Assembly (NCBI RefSeq): GCF_041734735.1
Contig: NC_134882.1
Coordinates: 23,856,664-23,920,663 of the forward strand
Source: Babylonia areolata
Taxonomy: Eukaryota; Mollusca; Gastropoda; Neogastropoda; Buccinidae
Direction: 5' to 3'
DNA length: 64,000 nt
Below the pieces are notes generated by a model. That model had not been told where the DNA came from. It worked only from the letters and a program-made list of their open reading frames with translations, and did not search any database. This document shows positions 1 to 14,609 of this stretch, in pieces. The position numbers were made by a program, and so were the translations under genes. Position 1 is the first letter of the stretch, and each line of letters starts with the position of its first letter.

Positions 1-1039
1 TTTCAGAAATTTTAAACTCCAGTCCAGTTGGTATCCTCCTTTGATGTATTATATTTAATACTGTTATTTATATTTACATTGTTGTAGGTTAATACTTGTT
101 GATATGGATATACATATTCTCCTTCCCATGACAACTCATTCAATACACACCACAACCTCTTTAGACTTTTTCTTATTATATACTTTTCCTCTGATACATA
201 ACATGAACTTTAAATTTTTTTTTAATTATTTATTTATTTTTTTACACTAATATTCACATGCATTCCCTTTCCTTTATACACTACTTTACTCATTTCCGTC
301 TAAAAACACTTATAGTGAATAGACGTTAAACTGAAGAAAACACACACACACACACACTCAGGCTCTCGAACCGGCTGTCGTCGGCGTGCGCGCAGCGGTG
401 TCCGGCTTTTCAAGTTGACAAAGGCAAAGATAAAGTAGAAGACGAATATGTTTTTTATCTTGTAAAACGTTTTTACTGGCAGTTCGAACGAGTCACGATC
501 AGTTTTACATAATTTGTTCAACATCATAATTTAACTATAATTTCATATCTTTTAATGTAGGCCAACGTGATATGTTTAGATCGGTTAAACAGAAAAGAAA
601 ATATTTACCTGCCATTTGACATTTTATGATTTTTTAGAGTAGAGGCATAACTGATTCCAAATATGTGTTTCTTAATATAATGTTATTTTATAAACACTGT
701 GTGGTGGGGTGGGGGGGAGACCGCTGATTTGTGTTGTGAGTGGAAATGAAGTGTCACGGTGTGTGTGTCTGTGTGTACTGGACTCGGCTATGGGCTGAGA
801 TATTGTGTTGGGTGAGTGACGAGCCTAAGGATGCACAATTAGTTTCCAAATGGATGAATAATATTGAATGAACACAAACGCAATTGTATCACTGAGAGTT
901 CATGCCCCTGTCACTGATTCTTGGTTTGTGCGCACTTGGCAGTGTTGACTTTGGACTGCATGATTGCCTGGTGTTGACAAGTAGGCTAGCAAAAGCCAAA
1001 GGAAACGAGTTAGAACTGGAAGGCCCCTTTTCAACAAAA
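1..1039. other. Region upstream of the receptor gene start codon
   Basis: AT-rich sequence with a (CA)n run near 338-357 and GT-rich stretches near 760-775. A block of about 45 bases around 301-350 recurs at 36430-36475, so it is a dispersed repeat end next to a CA run. The stretch probably contains the 5' untranslated region and promoter of the receptor gene, but no TATA box, initiator or 5' UTR exon boundary can be called with confidence. No coding region is supported. Confidence 0.4.
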
Positions 1040-1165
1040 ATGGTCAATTGCACGAAAGGCCGATGCTGCAAATGGGGTTTCTGTATTACAGGTTTGGTTT
1101 TGTTGGTGACGGGATGTGTCCTCATCAAAGTTTTCGACACCCTAATTCACGATAAAGTCGATGAT
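1040..1165 (+). CDS. Receptor exon 1: cytoplasmic N-terminus and first membrane segment
   Basis: Encodes 42 residues beginning [15 protein letters not shown], followed by a hydrophobic segment with [14 protein letters not shown] and then [11 protein letters not shown]. The three cysteines before the membrane resemble palmitoylation sites known in CD36 and LIMP-2 relatives (inference). An in-frame ATG at 902 would add 46 residues, but family members start just before the membrane segment, so 1040 is preferred. The exon ends in phase 0 at a GTGAGT donor. A 20-base unit is duplicated just inside the intron (about 1168-1207). Confidence 0.92.
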
Positions 1166-4100
1166 GTGAGTATTTCGTTATTTGTAAGAGTATTTCGTTA
1201 TTTGTAATCTTTATATATATATATATATATTCTAAATCTAAGACTGTGTAAATGGTAATGTCCGGTAATCACTGTAATGACCAATTTTAGTGGAGACAGC
1301 ACTTCACCTAGTAAAGTCCTAATTTAGCGTCCAAAGTTCAGGGACCAAAGTTACCTATTTTACTATTTCATGGTCAATTTTTGTGCATAGATGAAAAGCT
1401 TTGTTATTATCATTAGTCATTCATTTATTCATTGTGCCCATCGCTCCCGGTGGAGCATAGGCCATCGACGACCCCTCGCCATCGCACTGTTCTGGGCTGT
1501 TCTGGCCATATTCCAGTCCACTTGGTCCATTGCTGCTTCAGCTCTGCCTCGGTATCTCACCTCCAGCTGTTGCGAGGCCGGCCTCTCTTCCTCTTTCTCT
1601 GCGGGTGCCAGTTCAGGGCTTGGCGTGTGATGCTGGACGCTGGCTTCCTCAGGGTGTGTCCGATTCAGCCCCACTTCCTCGGCAGTATCTGTTTGGCCAC
1701 TGGTTCCTGTCCCGCTCGCTCCCACAGATCTTCGTTTCGGATATTATCATCAGTAGATGATGTAATTCATTGGTTTTTTACTCTATTTTGAACATTATTT
1801 TACGAAAATAGGATGCACATTCTTCATTTTATGCGTTCATGGGCTGCAACTCCCACGTTCACTTGCGAGTGGACATTTATACCCCGCCATGTAGGCAGCC
1901 ATACTCCGTTTTATTCAGTCACTAAATTATCGTGCAGCCTTCTTGCTCTTTTCGTTGTCCTGCAATACATGAAAATGTAAACAAAAACAAAAAACAGTGG
2001 CTTGAGACTGTAGGTGTCGGATCGGGTTCATGTTATGGGTAGTAGACTATTTCTTGATTGGAAGGATCGACTACACTCAGCATGTCATTTATCATATCCC
2101 TCTTGCAACACTGCGAAAATTTTCATTTGAATAGGTGCAATGATTCAAGCCCAAAAACATGACCTTTCTAATCAAGATTTGGCACAATATCACGTGAAAT
2201 AACCCATGACCGGCGCAACAATCTGAGTGGTTAAAGTATTGGACTTCCAGTCTGAGGGTCCAGATCAAATCTTGGTAACGGCACATGGTGGGTAAAGGGT
2301 GGAGATTTTTTCCGATCTCCCAGGTCAACATAGACCTGCTAGTGCCTGAACCTTCTTTGCTATACGCATGCAGAATATCAAATACTCACGTTAAATATGG
2401 TTAAGACGCTCAGCTGCCAATAGAGAGAGTCTGTGAGGGTGTGGGTTTGAATCCTGCTCTCACCCTTTCTCCCAAGTTTTACTGGGAAATCAAACTGAGC
2501 GTCTTGTCTTTCAGATGAGACGATAAACCAAGGTCCTGTGTGCAGCACACACTTTGCGCATGAAAAGAGAACCCATGGCAACAAAAGTGGTGTCCTATGG
2601 CAAAATTATGTAAAAAGAAATCCACTATGATAGGTACATGAAGCATGCACTCAAGGCCTGACAAGCACGTTGGGTTATGCTACTCTTAGGCATCTGCCTA
2701 GCAGGTGTGGTGTAGCGTATATGGATTTGTCCGAATGCAGTGACGCCTTCTTGAGAAATTGAAATTGAAGCTGAAACTCATTGTTGCCAAGAATGTTTGT
2801 ATAGCCATTTGTAGTGCTCAAGATATTCAAGTGTCACTTCAAGTTATGATTTATAAAATCGAGATTCGACATGATATTGAAACCCTGGAGAGCTGAAGAT
2901 GGCCACTGCTTGTTTGGGGGATGGGAGCGAATGGCACAACCCATTGTCAGCTTCAACATTGTAGAAGTATGGCATGCTGCTTTTCATGTTTTTCTCTTTG
3001 TTCTGAAATTAGTTAGTAGTGTAGACTGTCAGTGAATGTAATGCATTTTCATGAGAATGGTATCATTTTGCATTGGAGTGAGAAGCATTAGAGGAATGGA
3101 TAAGAGCTACTGTGCGGAGTAACAGTGACTCCATTATTTTATTTTATTTTTTTCGTCTGTCACAAGCACAACCAGCAACGTGACCCTTATTTAACTAAAA
3201 GAAAACATGGAAAGCATTTGTGCTAAGGTCCCAAATTTTATCACAGCATTAAGAAAAAACAAATTATGTGTTTGTGCATGTTTATGTGTGTGATTGTTTT
3301 ATGATGGTTAGAGACTGATAATAGGGAATAGTTCATTGGAGATAAGATTCTTGGAATTGACAGGACAGCATCATTGCAGAGAACTGTGTTGAAGGGAATT
3401 AATCTATAGTGATTTAGATATGATTCTTGTATGGGATAGAGCAGCAACATTGTAAAGAACTGTTTTGAAGATAGTGAATGTGGTTTAGATGTGTTTCTTG
3501 TTCGGGGAAGGGTGGCATCATTACAAAGAGCTGCTTTCAAATTAAAGAGAGCGAATGTGGTTTAGGTATGATTCTTGTATGTGATAGGGTTGGCATCAGA
3601 CAAAGAAATGTTGAGAGGATAAAGAAACAAAATGAAACGAAAATGTTTTATCTGACTTTGGCCACGGACCACACTTCAAAACCGGGGGACTGTGGGAGGG
3701 GCCTTATAATACTTGGTTTGCATCACTCTGTGCACGGGAGGGGTAGTACCTCTAGAGGGAGGGCTTGTCACGCTCTTCCGGGAGTGGTTCATCCTCTGTT
3801 GGCCCCCACCGGCACCCAGCTGTCACCTATGGGTCCTAGAAGCTGCTAGCATGTGGCAGTGCCCAACCCCCGGGCAACAGCTTTGACAGGTTGGCTAAAC
3901 TGGGTGAGGGTAGCCGACGGGTCTCAAACCCTCAGTGAGTTAAGGCTTGTCTACCCAAGCATGTGAAGACTGGATCTGGTGGACTCTGCGGAAGAAACCT
4001 TCATGGTTCAACGGAGAGGAAGGCGCTTGCAGCAGAGCACTGTGGAGTGCTGAGGGCAGGATGAGGCACATAGGACATCCTGGTCATCCACTGCATCCAT

Positions 4101-7100
4101 TTCCATCTCCAGTCGTCTTGACCTCCTCTTGCCACTGGATACAGACGGTCTCAGACAAGAGAGTGAGGTCAACGGTGCGCAACTCCTCCTCACTATAAAC
4201 AAAGTCATTGCGCAAGTCATCAGTCATCCTTCATCCCATACCGTCATTTTCCCCAAGCCCTGTGGCGACAGGCGAGCGACAAAGCGACAGGTGTGGGTAC
4301 ACTGGCAGTCGTAGCCGCGGACCTGCACACAGGCTGCTCAGGCCATAGGGGCGTTTTTCACCGACTGGAGCAGCGGTGGAGATCGGCAGCCTCCTGAGCG
4401 ACTGAGCAGCCCCCTTCAGGACAGCACTGCTTACCTCCATGGCATGAGGAAGGGGCTAGAAAAGGTTCCCTAAACATTGCCTGCTCCACACCACCCTAGT
4501 GAGCATACCGCAGCTGACGGGGACCCTACTCAAGCGGTCGAAAGGAAAGAAAGAAGAAAACAAGGAGCACCCCATTGACCATTGGAACGTGCGTATGCTT
4601 CTGGACAGAGGCGACTCAGCCAGACCACAGAGACGCACAGCACTCATTGCGAGTGAATTAGCCAGGTACAACATCGACATCGCCTTAAGTGAGATCAGAC
4701 TGGCAGAAGAAGGCGAACTCTGTGAGCGAGGTGCAGGCTGCACCTTCTTTTGGAGTGGTCGCGGACCTGAAGAGAGACGTGAGGCTGGAGTTGGCTTTGC
4801 AGTGAAGACAGCCCTTGTTGGCAAGCTGGCTGGCCCCCCGAAAGGAGTGAATGATCGCCTGATGACGATGAAACTCCCTATATGCAACGGGAAGAAGTTT
4901 ACCACCATTGTCAGTGCCTACGCACCCACCATGACAACCCAGATGAGATCAAGGACAAGTTCTGTGAGGACCTGAACGCTGTCATCACCACTGTTCCCAA
5001 CACAGACAAGCTCATCATTCTTGGTGACTTTAACGCGAGAGTTGGTTGTGACAGCACATCCTGGGAAAGTGTGATTGGGAAGCATGGGGTTGGTAACTGT
5101 AACAGCAATGGCCAGCTACTTCTCCAGACATGTGCCGAGCACGACCTTCGTATCACCCATCTTCTGCCTCCTTACCCGTAACAGGACGTCATGGATGCAT
5201 CCTCACTCTGGGCATTGGCATCTCATCGACTTTGTCATCGTCAGGAGGAGGGACAGGCAGGACGTACGAGTCACGAGGGCCATGTGCGGCGCCGAGTGCT
5301 GGACAGACCACCGCCTTATCGTCTCCAAGCTCAACCTCCACATCCAGCCCAAGAGACGGCCTCAGGGCATGAAAGCACTCAAACGCCTGAATGTCAACAA
5401 GCTGGAGCTAGGCAACATCAAGCAGAGCTTTGCTGACACCCTGGAGGAACGCCTTGAGTCCACTGTGCTGGACAACCAGAATGTGGAGGCAGCATGGGGC
5501 GCACTGCATGAGACGGTGTACAACACTGCCATGGAGTGCCTGGGGCCTTCTGTCAGGAAGCACAAAGACTGGTTTGATGAGAACTGCATTGAGATCAAGC
5601 AGCTGCTAGAAGACAAACGCCAAGCCTACAGAGCCCACATTGAAGATCCCAAGTCACAGTCAAAGAAAGACATACTGAAGAGCGCACGCAGCACCATCCA
5701 GCTGAAGCTGCAGCAGATGCAGGATTCCTGGTTGAGCAACAAAGCTGATTAGATCCAGGGCTTTGCAGACAGGAACGACATGAAGAACTTCTATAACAGC
5801 CTGAAAGAAGTTTACGGTCCCACCACCTCCGGATCTGCTCCACTCCTCAGTGCTGATGGTTCTACCCTGATCACTGACAAGGACGGGATACTTGAGAGAT
5901 GGGCTGAACACTTTGACAGCGTACTGAACCGCCCTTCCACCATCAATGATGAAGCCATCGACCGACTCCCACAGGTGACAGTCATTGAGTTGTTGGATGC
6001 CATTCCAACTTTGGAGGAGACCCAGAAAGCTATCCGTCTGCTATCCAATGGCAAAGCACCTGGCTCAGACTCCATTCCAGCTGAGGTCTACAAAGAAGGT
6101 GGTATGGCGCTGACTGAGAAGCTTCATCAGCTGTTCCAGCTCATCTGGCAGCATGAGGCAGTTCCTTAGGATTTCAAAGACGCTTTCATCATACACCTGT
6201 ACAAGCGCAAAGGAAATCGTCAGGCCTGTGACAACCATCGTGGAATATCCCTGCTGTCCGTAGCAGGCAAAACTCTGGCCAGAGTGCTACTCAATCGTCT
6301 CATAGCACACCTTGAGCAAGGTCTCCTACCAGAGAGCCAGTGTGGCTTCCGGAAAGAACACGGGACTATCGACATGGTGTTTGCTGCCAGGCAGCTCCAG
6401 GAGAAGTGTCAGGAACAGAACGCCGACCTTTACTCCACGTATGTCGATCTGACCAAGGCCTTCGATACTGTTAGCAGAGATGGCCTTTGGAGAATCATGG
6501 CAAAGTACGGGTGTCCCAGAAAGTTCATCACCATCATACGGCAGCTACATGATGGGATGCTGGCCCGAGTCCAAGACAACGGAGAGACTTCAGAACCATT
6601 CCCTGTCTCCAACGGAGTCAAGCAAGGGTGTGTTCTTGCCCCCACCCTGTTCAGTCTCATGTTTTCAGCCATGCTGACAGATGCCTTCAGAGACCCTGAC
6701 GTAGGCATTGGCATCAGGTACCGCACAGATGGCTCACTCTTTAACCTCAGGAGGCTTCAAGCAAAAACCAAGGTGAGGACAAACACCGTCATAGACTTCC
6801 TGTTTGCTGATGACTGCGCTCTCAACGCTGCCTCCTAAGCTGACATGCAACACAGTGTCGACAAGTTCTCTGCTGCCTATGACAACTTTGGCCTCACAAT
6901 CAGCACAAAGAAGACTGAAGTGATGCACCAGCCAGCTCCAGGAAAGCATTACGTTGAACCAAACATCTTCATCAACGGGCAACGACTGAGCGCAGTGGAC
7001 AAGTTCACATACCTGGGCAGTATACTCTCTCGCACAGTTGTCATTGATGACGAGGTGAATGCCAGACTCGCCAAAGCCAGCGCTGCCTTCGGCAGACTCC

Positions 7101-9451
7101 ATGAGAATGTTTGGAACAGGAGAGGCGTCACTCGACGAAGCTCAAAGTATACAAGGCCATAGTTCTCACCACACTGCTCTGTGGATGTGAATCATGGACG
7201 GTCTACAAACGCCACGCCAAAAAGCTGAACCACTTCCACACCACCAGCCTCAGAAAACTTCTCGGCATAAAGTGGCAAGAGAAGATCCCTGACACAGAGG
7301 TGCTCACTCGTGCAAACTTGCCCAGCATCTACACCATCTTGATGCAGGCCCAGCTGCACTGGGCAGGCCATGTAGTTCGCATGCCAGACCACCGGCTCCC
7401 CAAGAAACTGCTGTACGGCGAACTCCAACATGGCAAGCGCTCCCATGGAGGCCAAAAGAAGCGCTTCAAAGACACTCTGAAAGCTTCTCTGAAGGCCTTC
7501 AACATCAGCCATGACATATGGGAGCTGAATGCAATGGACAGACCAAAGTGGCGTTCAGCTGTCCACAAAGGCGCCAAATCCTGTGAGGCCAACAGAATCG
7601 CTGCAGCAGAGCAACGCAGACAGGCCAGGAAAAGCAGTGCAAGGAAGTCCCCAACAGCCGCCACGATCCCCTGTCCACACTGCGTCAGAACCTTCCGGGC
7701 GCGGATTGGCCTGACCAGTCATCTGCGCACCCACAGAGCCCAACCCACCCACCCCCAGGATGACTAGATGTTCCTCGTTGATCCCAACAGACGAACCACA
7801 CATATTCATTTATTATTTTTGCTTTGTTTTACTATAAGTTTTTTCTCTCTTTCTCAGTTTTTGCTGTTAATTGTGCATTTTATTAGGCAATGTAGGGTGT
7901 AAGGGTGATATCAAATGGAGATTTGAATATTCTTCTATTGATCATTTATTCCTGCTTGCCTTTCATTTTTTCTTTTAATCTACCTCCAATTTCCAAATGA
8001 TGTGGGGATATGTAGTGTTGGGGAGGGGGTGTAAGGGAAAATAGAAGAAGGAAACTTTTTTTCCTGAACGCTGAACGGGAGGGGGAATTTTTTCTTGTTT
8101 CTTGTAAACTTAAACAATGTGTACAAGAGATGTGGTGGAGGTGGAAAAAGAAGAGAGAAGAGAAAAAAAAAGGTGTGGGGGAGAGGGGATGGGGGAGGCA
8201 GATGGATGGCCTTTCACCTTGATTTTCTACTTAAGTGTGAGGGCACGTGCATGTGTGTGTGTATGTGTGTGTGTGTGTGTGTGCGGACGTGTGCCTGATT
8301 GGTGTGGCACACCTTGCAATATGATTTTTGCTTTGATCATTGTTGCGCATGGGTGTAATTTTACCATGCTTTATTTGCATTGATGAGCTCCTTGATGTAT
8401 TTGGGAACACTGACAAATACACACTCATTGATAGTCAGATGGACAGACAGACTGACATAGAGACAGACAGACATACTTCCTCAGTCAACAACAATTTAGT
8501 GATATTTCTAAAGCAGAATTGATGGTGAAAAAGCGAGAATTTGTGGGGAAAGTAGAGAAAAAAAAAAAAAATAAAAAAAAAAAAAAAAAAGAGGAAGAAA
8601 AGGAAAAGGAAAGAAGAAAAGAACCATCCCGTATGAAGAGTATGAGATGTTACAATGATTTGTTTATTTCCTAGATGATGTGGGGGGAAGGAAGAGGAGA
8701 GGAGGAAAAAGGTGGAAAGGAAGGGAAAAGTGAAAAGGGAGTACTAAACAAACTAAACAAAGTCAGGCAAAAAAATGAAAATGTATACATGATTAACTCA
8801 CTCCGGACGAATAGTTCTCTCCCCTGCTTTTCCCAAAAGACAACCCATTTGTTAGGGTTAGGAAAAAAAAATCACAAAAAATACAAAACATAAAGTAACT
8901 GAATGAAACTCACTGTACTTGACCTACTCACCCCTCTCCTCACGTCGTGTGAACCCCCACCCCCCTCCCCCTTCACTGCTGTCAGAAGCAGAGTCACTAA
9001 CAGTGCCTACTTGCTGGTAGCTTTCTTCACTGCAGATACTTTATTCAATGTCTTCATCATCCTCATCAATGTCGAAACCTTCAGTTTGAAGCATTCAGTC
9101 ACTTCAGCTGTGGTAAAAGCCGCTGTTGTGATCTAGTTTGCTCCAAAAATTTCCACTTGTATCGCCTGCAACGTCATTTTTGATACATATGCAGATTAGC
9201 TTGTTGTGTGGGGTCCTGAACTTACTGGCTCGCTTTGGAGTGTGTTGTTACGAAATCTCATGAATAAACTTTCCATTTGACACGTTCACAATGCCCGGTG
9301 TAGCTGCGATTGTTATGCTACCCCATGAGAAAAATGTGGAAAAAATTTTAATTGTCGAAACTGCTATAGCACTCCATCGTCCGGAATGAGTTAAGATGTT
9401 TCACATTGTATGAAAAATGCCTACTATATTAAGGAAACAAGCAAAATCAGC

Positions 9452-9538
<87 letters not shown>

Positions 9539-12500
9539 GTGTAGACATGTCCTGGTTGGGATGCTCAGCTTGAAATAATGTTTTTTTTTGCTTTAGTCAT
9601 CTTTTTTGTGCGTGGGTGTAATATGACCATGCTTTATGTTTATTGCCTGAAATTGTATGAGTTTTTCTTTGGTCAATTTTGTGTGTGGGTGTAATTTCGC
9701 CATGCTTTGTGTTTACTGCTTGAAATTTTAAGAGTTTTGCCATGGTCAGTTTTCTGTGTGGGTGTGGTTTTGCCATGCTATGTGTTTTTGATTGTGTGCC
9801 ATGATGAATTTGGAAAAAGGAAAGGGATTGAGGGTGGGGGGAAGTGAGGGTAGATGTATGTACACATTGACACATGGTCGGATGGACAGACAGATGGACA
9901 TGCTGACATCGCGCAGCATCAACAACACAACCAACACTGCATGCATGATCACACATGTGCCCGCGTGCGCTCATTTGTGTGCTTGCATACGCATGCACAG
10001 ATGCATGGGCATGCGCAGGAAGACTACAGGTTTCATGGTCAAATTGTAAAGTGCTTTTGCAGGTAAAACTGGTTACAATGAACTGTTTTCATGTTGTACA
10101 GTGTCATTCTGAAACCTCTCTTTGCTCATGTCCCTTCCTAACTCTACTCTCTTTGCTCATGTCCCTTGCTAACCCTACCCCTCACACACCAGTTTCGAAA
10201 TTTGACGTGTTTTTACTTGGATTGCATGCATGCAGATCATGGATATGTATTTGTATTTGTGTTTGTATTTGTATTTCTTTTTTTATCACATCAGATTTCT
10301 CTGTGTGAAATTTGGGCTGCTCTCTCTAGGGAGATCGCGTCGCTACACTACAGCGCCACCCATTTTTTTGTATTTTTTCCTGCGTGTAGTTTTATATGTT
10401 TTTTCCTATCGAAGTGGATTTTTCTACAGAATTTTGCCAGGAACAACCCTTTTGTTGCCGTGGGTTCTTTTACATGCGCTAAATGCATGCTGCACACGGG
10501 ACCTCGGTTTATCGTCTCATCCGAATGACTAGCGTCCAGACCACCACTCAAGGTCTAGTGGAGGGGGAGAAAATATCGGCGGCTGAACAGTGATTCGAAC
10601 CAGCGCACTCAGATTCTCTCGCTTCCAAGGCGGACGCGTTACCTCTAGGCCATCACTCCACTATAGTGAGTGATGTAAAAATAAAAAAGGAAACAACATG
10701 ATATGTGTGTGATTCGAGTGCCCTGGACAAAAGTTGTTTATTCACCCTTACCTACCACCCACCCCTTATCAGTATGATGACAATTTCACTCCCCCATCCC
10801 CGTTGGGATGCCAGGGGCCCTTTTAGTATAAATAGTATCCCTACCTTCTAGAAATTATGTGCTAAAAATTTCCCTTTTCTTTCGCTCTCTTTGTTTCTGG
10901 TTTTCCGTTTCTCATTCCTTTCTGTCGTCTCTTCTTTTCTTATACTCGGCTTTGCTGGTCCATTCACCTGCACTTTTTCTAGAAAGCCTTGAATATTTAT
11001 ATTCAAGTGATGTAAGTCATGGCTCAATGTGCGTAAGCAATTCTACGATTCCGCAAAGTGTAAAGTTGCTGCTCTACTTGACACAGCAAAGACCGCGTTC
11101 TATTCATCACTGGTGTCCAGTTCACGCATGTGCAAGTAGTTGTTTCAGAACATGTCGTCCCTTCTTGGCAAGATCAAACTAGTTTTGCTACCATCTGTCA
11201 CAGATCTAAAGCTCCTTCTGAACATATTTGCAGACTTCTTCTGTAACAAACAGTTTCCACTCAGCCTCACAGTCACACAACATGTCTCCACCTTTCTCTG
11301 AGTTTGATTCTGTTACTGAAGACTGTGAGAAAAATTATTTTGCAACCAGCCGCTGTGGCAAAGTGGTTAGTGTTACGGATTGACGGCTGGGAGGACATGG
11401 GTTCGAATCCCAGTGGAGGTGGGTTTTTCGGCCCATGGCCGGCTCCTACCCAAAGTTGAGTGTGCTATAGGCTGAAATGGGAAGACTGGACCACACAGTC
11501 GAGTGTCATCCACTTCACGGATGTGTCTTTGGGTGTGTTGCTCTAATTACCTGACCAACACTGCAAGTGTCTGTGTCTGTGCCCACCAGGTTTCTGTTCC
11601 AACACTTAGATCCTCTTCTGTCTGCCATTACTCATATTATGAACAAATCTCTCATTTCTGGTGTCTTTCCTCCTGAATTTGAAACAGCCATAATGAAACC
11701 TCAACTGAAGAAAACAAACCTGAACCCTTACAGACCTATCTCTGACTTGCCATACCTCTCCAAACTTCTTGAATGACTCGTGCTCCATTAACTTTTCTCT
11801 CATGTAACCTCTCACTCAATACTCAGCGATCACCGGTCTGCTTGTAGGCCTGGGCACTGCACATCGACCGTTCTTCTACGCATTGTAAATGATCTGTTGA
11901 ATTCTCTAGACCAAGACAAAATTTTTGTTCTTCAAGTTCTACTTTTGGACCTTTCTGCAGCCTTCGATACGATAGATCACGACATTCTTCTTTCACATTT
12001 AAATCAAACTTTTGGAATTACAAGCTCTGCCCTCAACTGGTGCTGATCTTATCTCTCTGACAGAAAGCAAATTGTTCTTGGAATCAGAAATTGATCTTCT
12101 AAATCCACTCTTAATTTTGGCATTCCCCAAGGCTCTGTGCTGGGCCGAGTGCCTTTCATACTCTACACCACTCTACTCACACAACTCATTGACACTTATT
12201 CCATCCATTATGAAATATGTGCTGATGATACACAACTTAAACATTCTGATTCCACTCCAAATATGAACATCCTATTCAAACTCTCCAAGACTGTCACAGA
12301 TCTGAAAAATTGGATGACAGAAAACAAACTGAAACTAATCAATGATAAGACTGAAACTCTCAGACTCCTTCCACCAACAGTAGATGCCACTTCCCTGCCC
12401 TCCACTTTCGGTCTTGTTAACTCTTCTTTCTCATTCTCTGATCATGTCTGTGACCTTGGCTTTTTCCTCGATAAAGATCTTTCTATGCAGTATCACATCA

Positions 12501-14567
12501 GTAAAACCTGTCAAGAAGCCTACTTTGAACTACCACTTTGAGCTCCATACGACAATACCTCACACTCGCAACCAAAACACTAGTTAGTTCATGCATTCTC
12601 TCTAGATTAGACTGTTGCAACTCTCTTTTCATCGGTTGTCTGTAAACACTCCTCACACCACTACAGCAGGTACAAAACTCCACCGCCAAACTGATTTTTA
12701 AAGCAAAAAAGATCCACACACACTGCACACCCCATATAAAAGAGTTCCACTGGTCACCCATAGAGCAAAGAATCAAATACAAAGCTGCCTGTCTTTGCTA
12801 CCATGTCACATCTGGAACTGCACCTCACCTAATACCTCTCTGACATTTTTCAAATCTGTGCACCCTCCCGTTCTCTTTGTTCTGCTGCTGATGATAGAAC
12901 CTTACACACCCCAAAATACAAAAGAGAACAGCATGGTGATCGAGCCTTTTCATCATCTGCTGTTCAAATATGGAACTCTTTGCCTCACCACGTCAGTCAC
13001 AGCCACTCACTGCCTTCGTTTAAATCTAACCTCAGGACTTTCCTCTTCCAGCAGCATTTCCTCTAGACCCTCTCTCATACATGAAAGTAGTTGATTGTGT
13101 AGGTATATTTGTAATACTGCATTGTGTGTGCGTCGAATGTGTACGTGTATGCATATGTATGGATGGATGGACGCATACAAGCATGTGTGTATGTATGTAT
13201 GTATGTATTGTACGTACAAGTTTGTATGGGCATTGATGTTTATTTTGCATGATTGGGAGTTGAGGACTGAGTGTGCTTCGTATGCATGTGTGTGTGTGGA
13301 TCGTAAAGCGCTTTGTGCAATGAGGAAAGCACTTATAAATGTCCGGTTATTATTAGTATTAATATTATTATTTTTGTTTTATTTTGTTTTATTTGGTGAT
13401 TTCTGGATTTGATGGTTTGGCAGTCTTAATTTTTCTTTTTTGCATGTTAGATGTGTGATGCGCCCCTTTGGAATTATTGCTGTTGTATATATGTCATGGT
13501 ATATGATTTTGTGTATATGTTTAAAATAAGGTACATATCATGTTAGCTTCTGTACATCATCAACAAAATGGTCAAATTCAGATTGTCCCAGTTTCTGTGT
13601 GTATGAGTGTGATTGTACCTAGGAGGTTTGCTGGTTATTCTGCTCATTTTGTCTCATTTGTTATTCAGTTTCATATGTTCACTTTAAAAAGAAGGCTTCT
13701 TGAAATAATATTATCTTTTTTGTTGGCTCGGCTAGAGAAATGGACGGGTTGCTATCATTTCAACAATGTATTATTTATATTATGCAAGATGGATAGCTCC
13801 ATAACAATTGTCACAGTCAATTGTCAAGGCTTGAAGACTAGTCAAAAAAGAAGAGATGTATTTCATCACTTGAGGAACAAAAAATGCTCAATTTATTTCT
13901 TTCAAGCTCACTTTGAGAAAAATATCGAAAGTTACATTATTTCAGAATGGGTTTGTCAAGCTTATTTCTCAAGCCATGCATCAAATGCAAAAGGGGGTGC
14001 TGTACTTTTAACAACAATTTTGAGTTTAAGGTAAAAAAACAAAAAAAACAACAAGAGAGGCAAGGCCTTCAAGACTCACTTGTGATACACTTAAAAAAAA
14101 AAAAAAAAAATCCAAGCTTTTTATGTATTGAGTATAATTTCAAAATGTAATGTTTAAGATGAGAAAGATCAGTTTAAAGCAAATTAATTCCCCTAGCATA
14201 ATTACAGAGTAATTTCCCTTTTTTACTATCTGCACCAAAACGTTTGCAAAATAAATAAAACTTCCATGCTTAGCAAAATAAGTTCCTGTTTGAACAAAAA
14301 ATGATAATAATGACTGCTCTTGTTGTTGGGTCAGAATATCAGATCAAAGTGCCAAGTTTAGAGAATACAAAAAATATAAATATAACAGTAAATGCAGTTT
14401 GCATATAATTAGGCTTCATTTTTTATTTTTTTGTGCCCATCCCAGAGGTGCAATATTGTTTTAAACAAGATGACTGGAAAGAACTGAATTTTCCCTATTT
14501 TTATGCCTAATTTGGTGTCAACTGACAAAGTATTTGCAGAGAAAATGTCAATGTTAAAGTTTACCAC

Positions 14568-14609
<42 letters not shown>

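Noticed and set aside
902-1039. In-frame upstream ATG at 902 that would extend the receptor N-terminus by 46 residues
   Set aside because: CD36-family proteins have only a few residues before the first membrane segment; the ATG at 1040 gives the normal layout. The extension has no recognisable signal.
7660-7767. C2H2 zinc-finger host gene
   Set aside because: The single finger is the C-terminal end of the LINE-A ORF2 and is continuous with its RT sequence.
10591-10660. tRNA gene on the minus strand
   Set aside because: A and B boxes are present, but there is no cloverleaf with paired acceptor ends, and the sequence continues into a SINE body seen elsewhere in the window.
11356-11410. tRNA gene on the plus strand
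   Set aside because: Same reasoning: the boxes belong to the head of SINE-D, followed directly by a SINE body.
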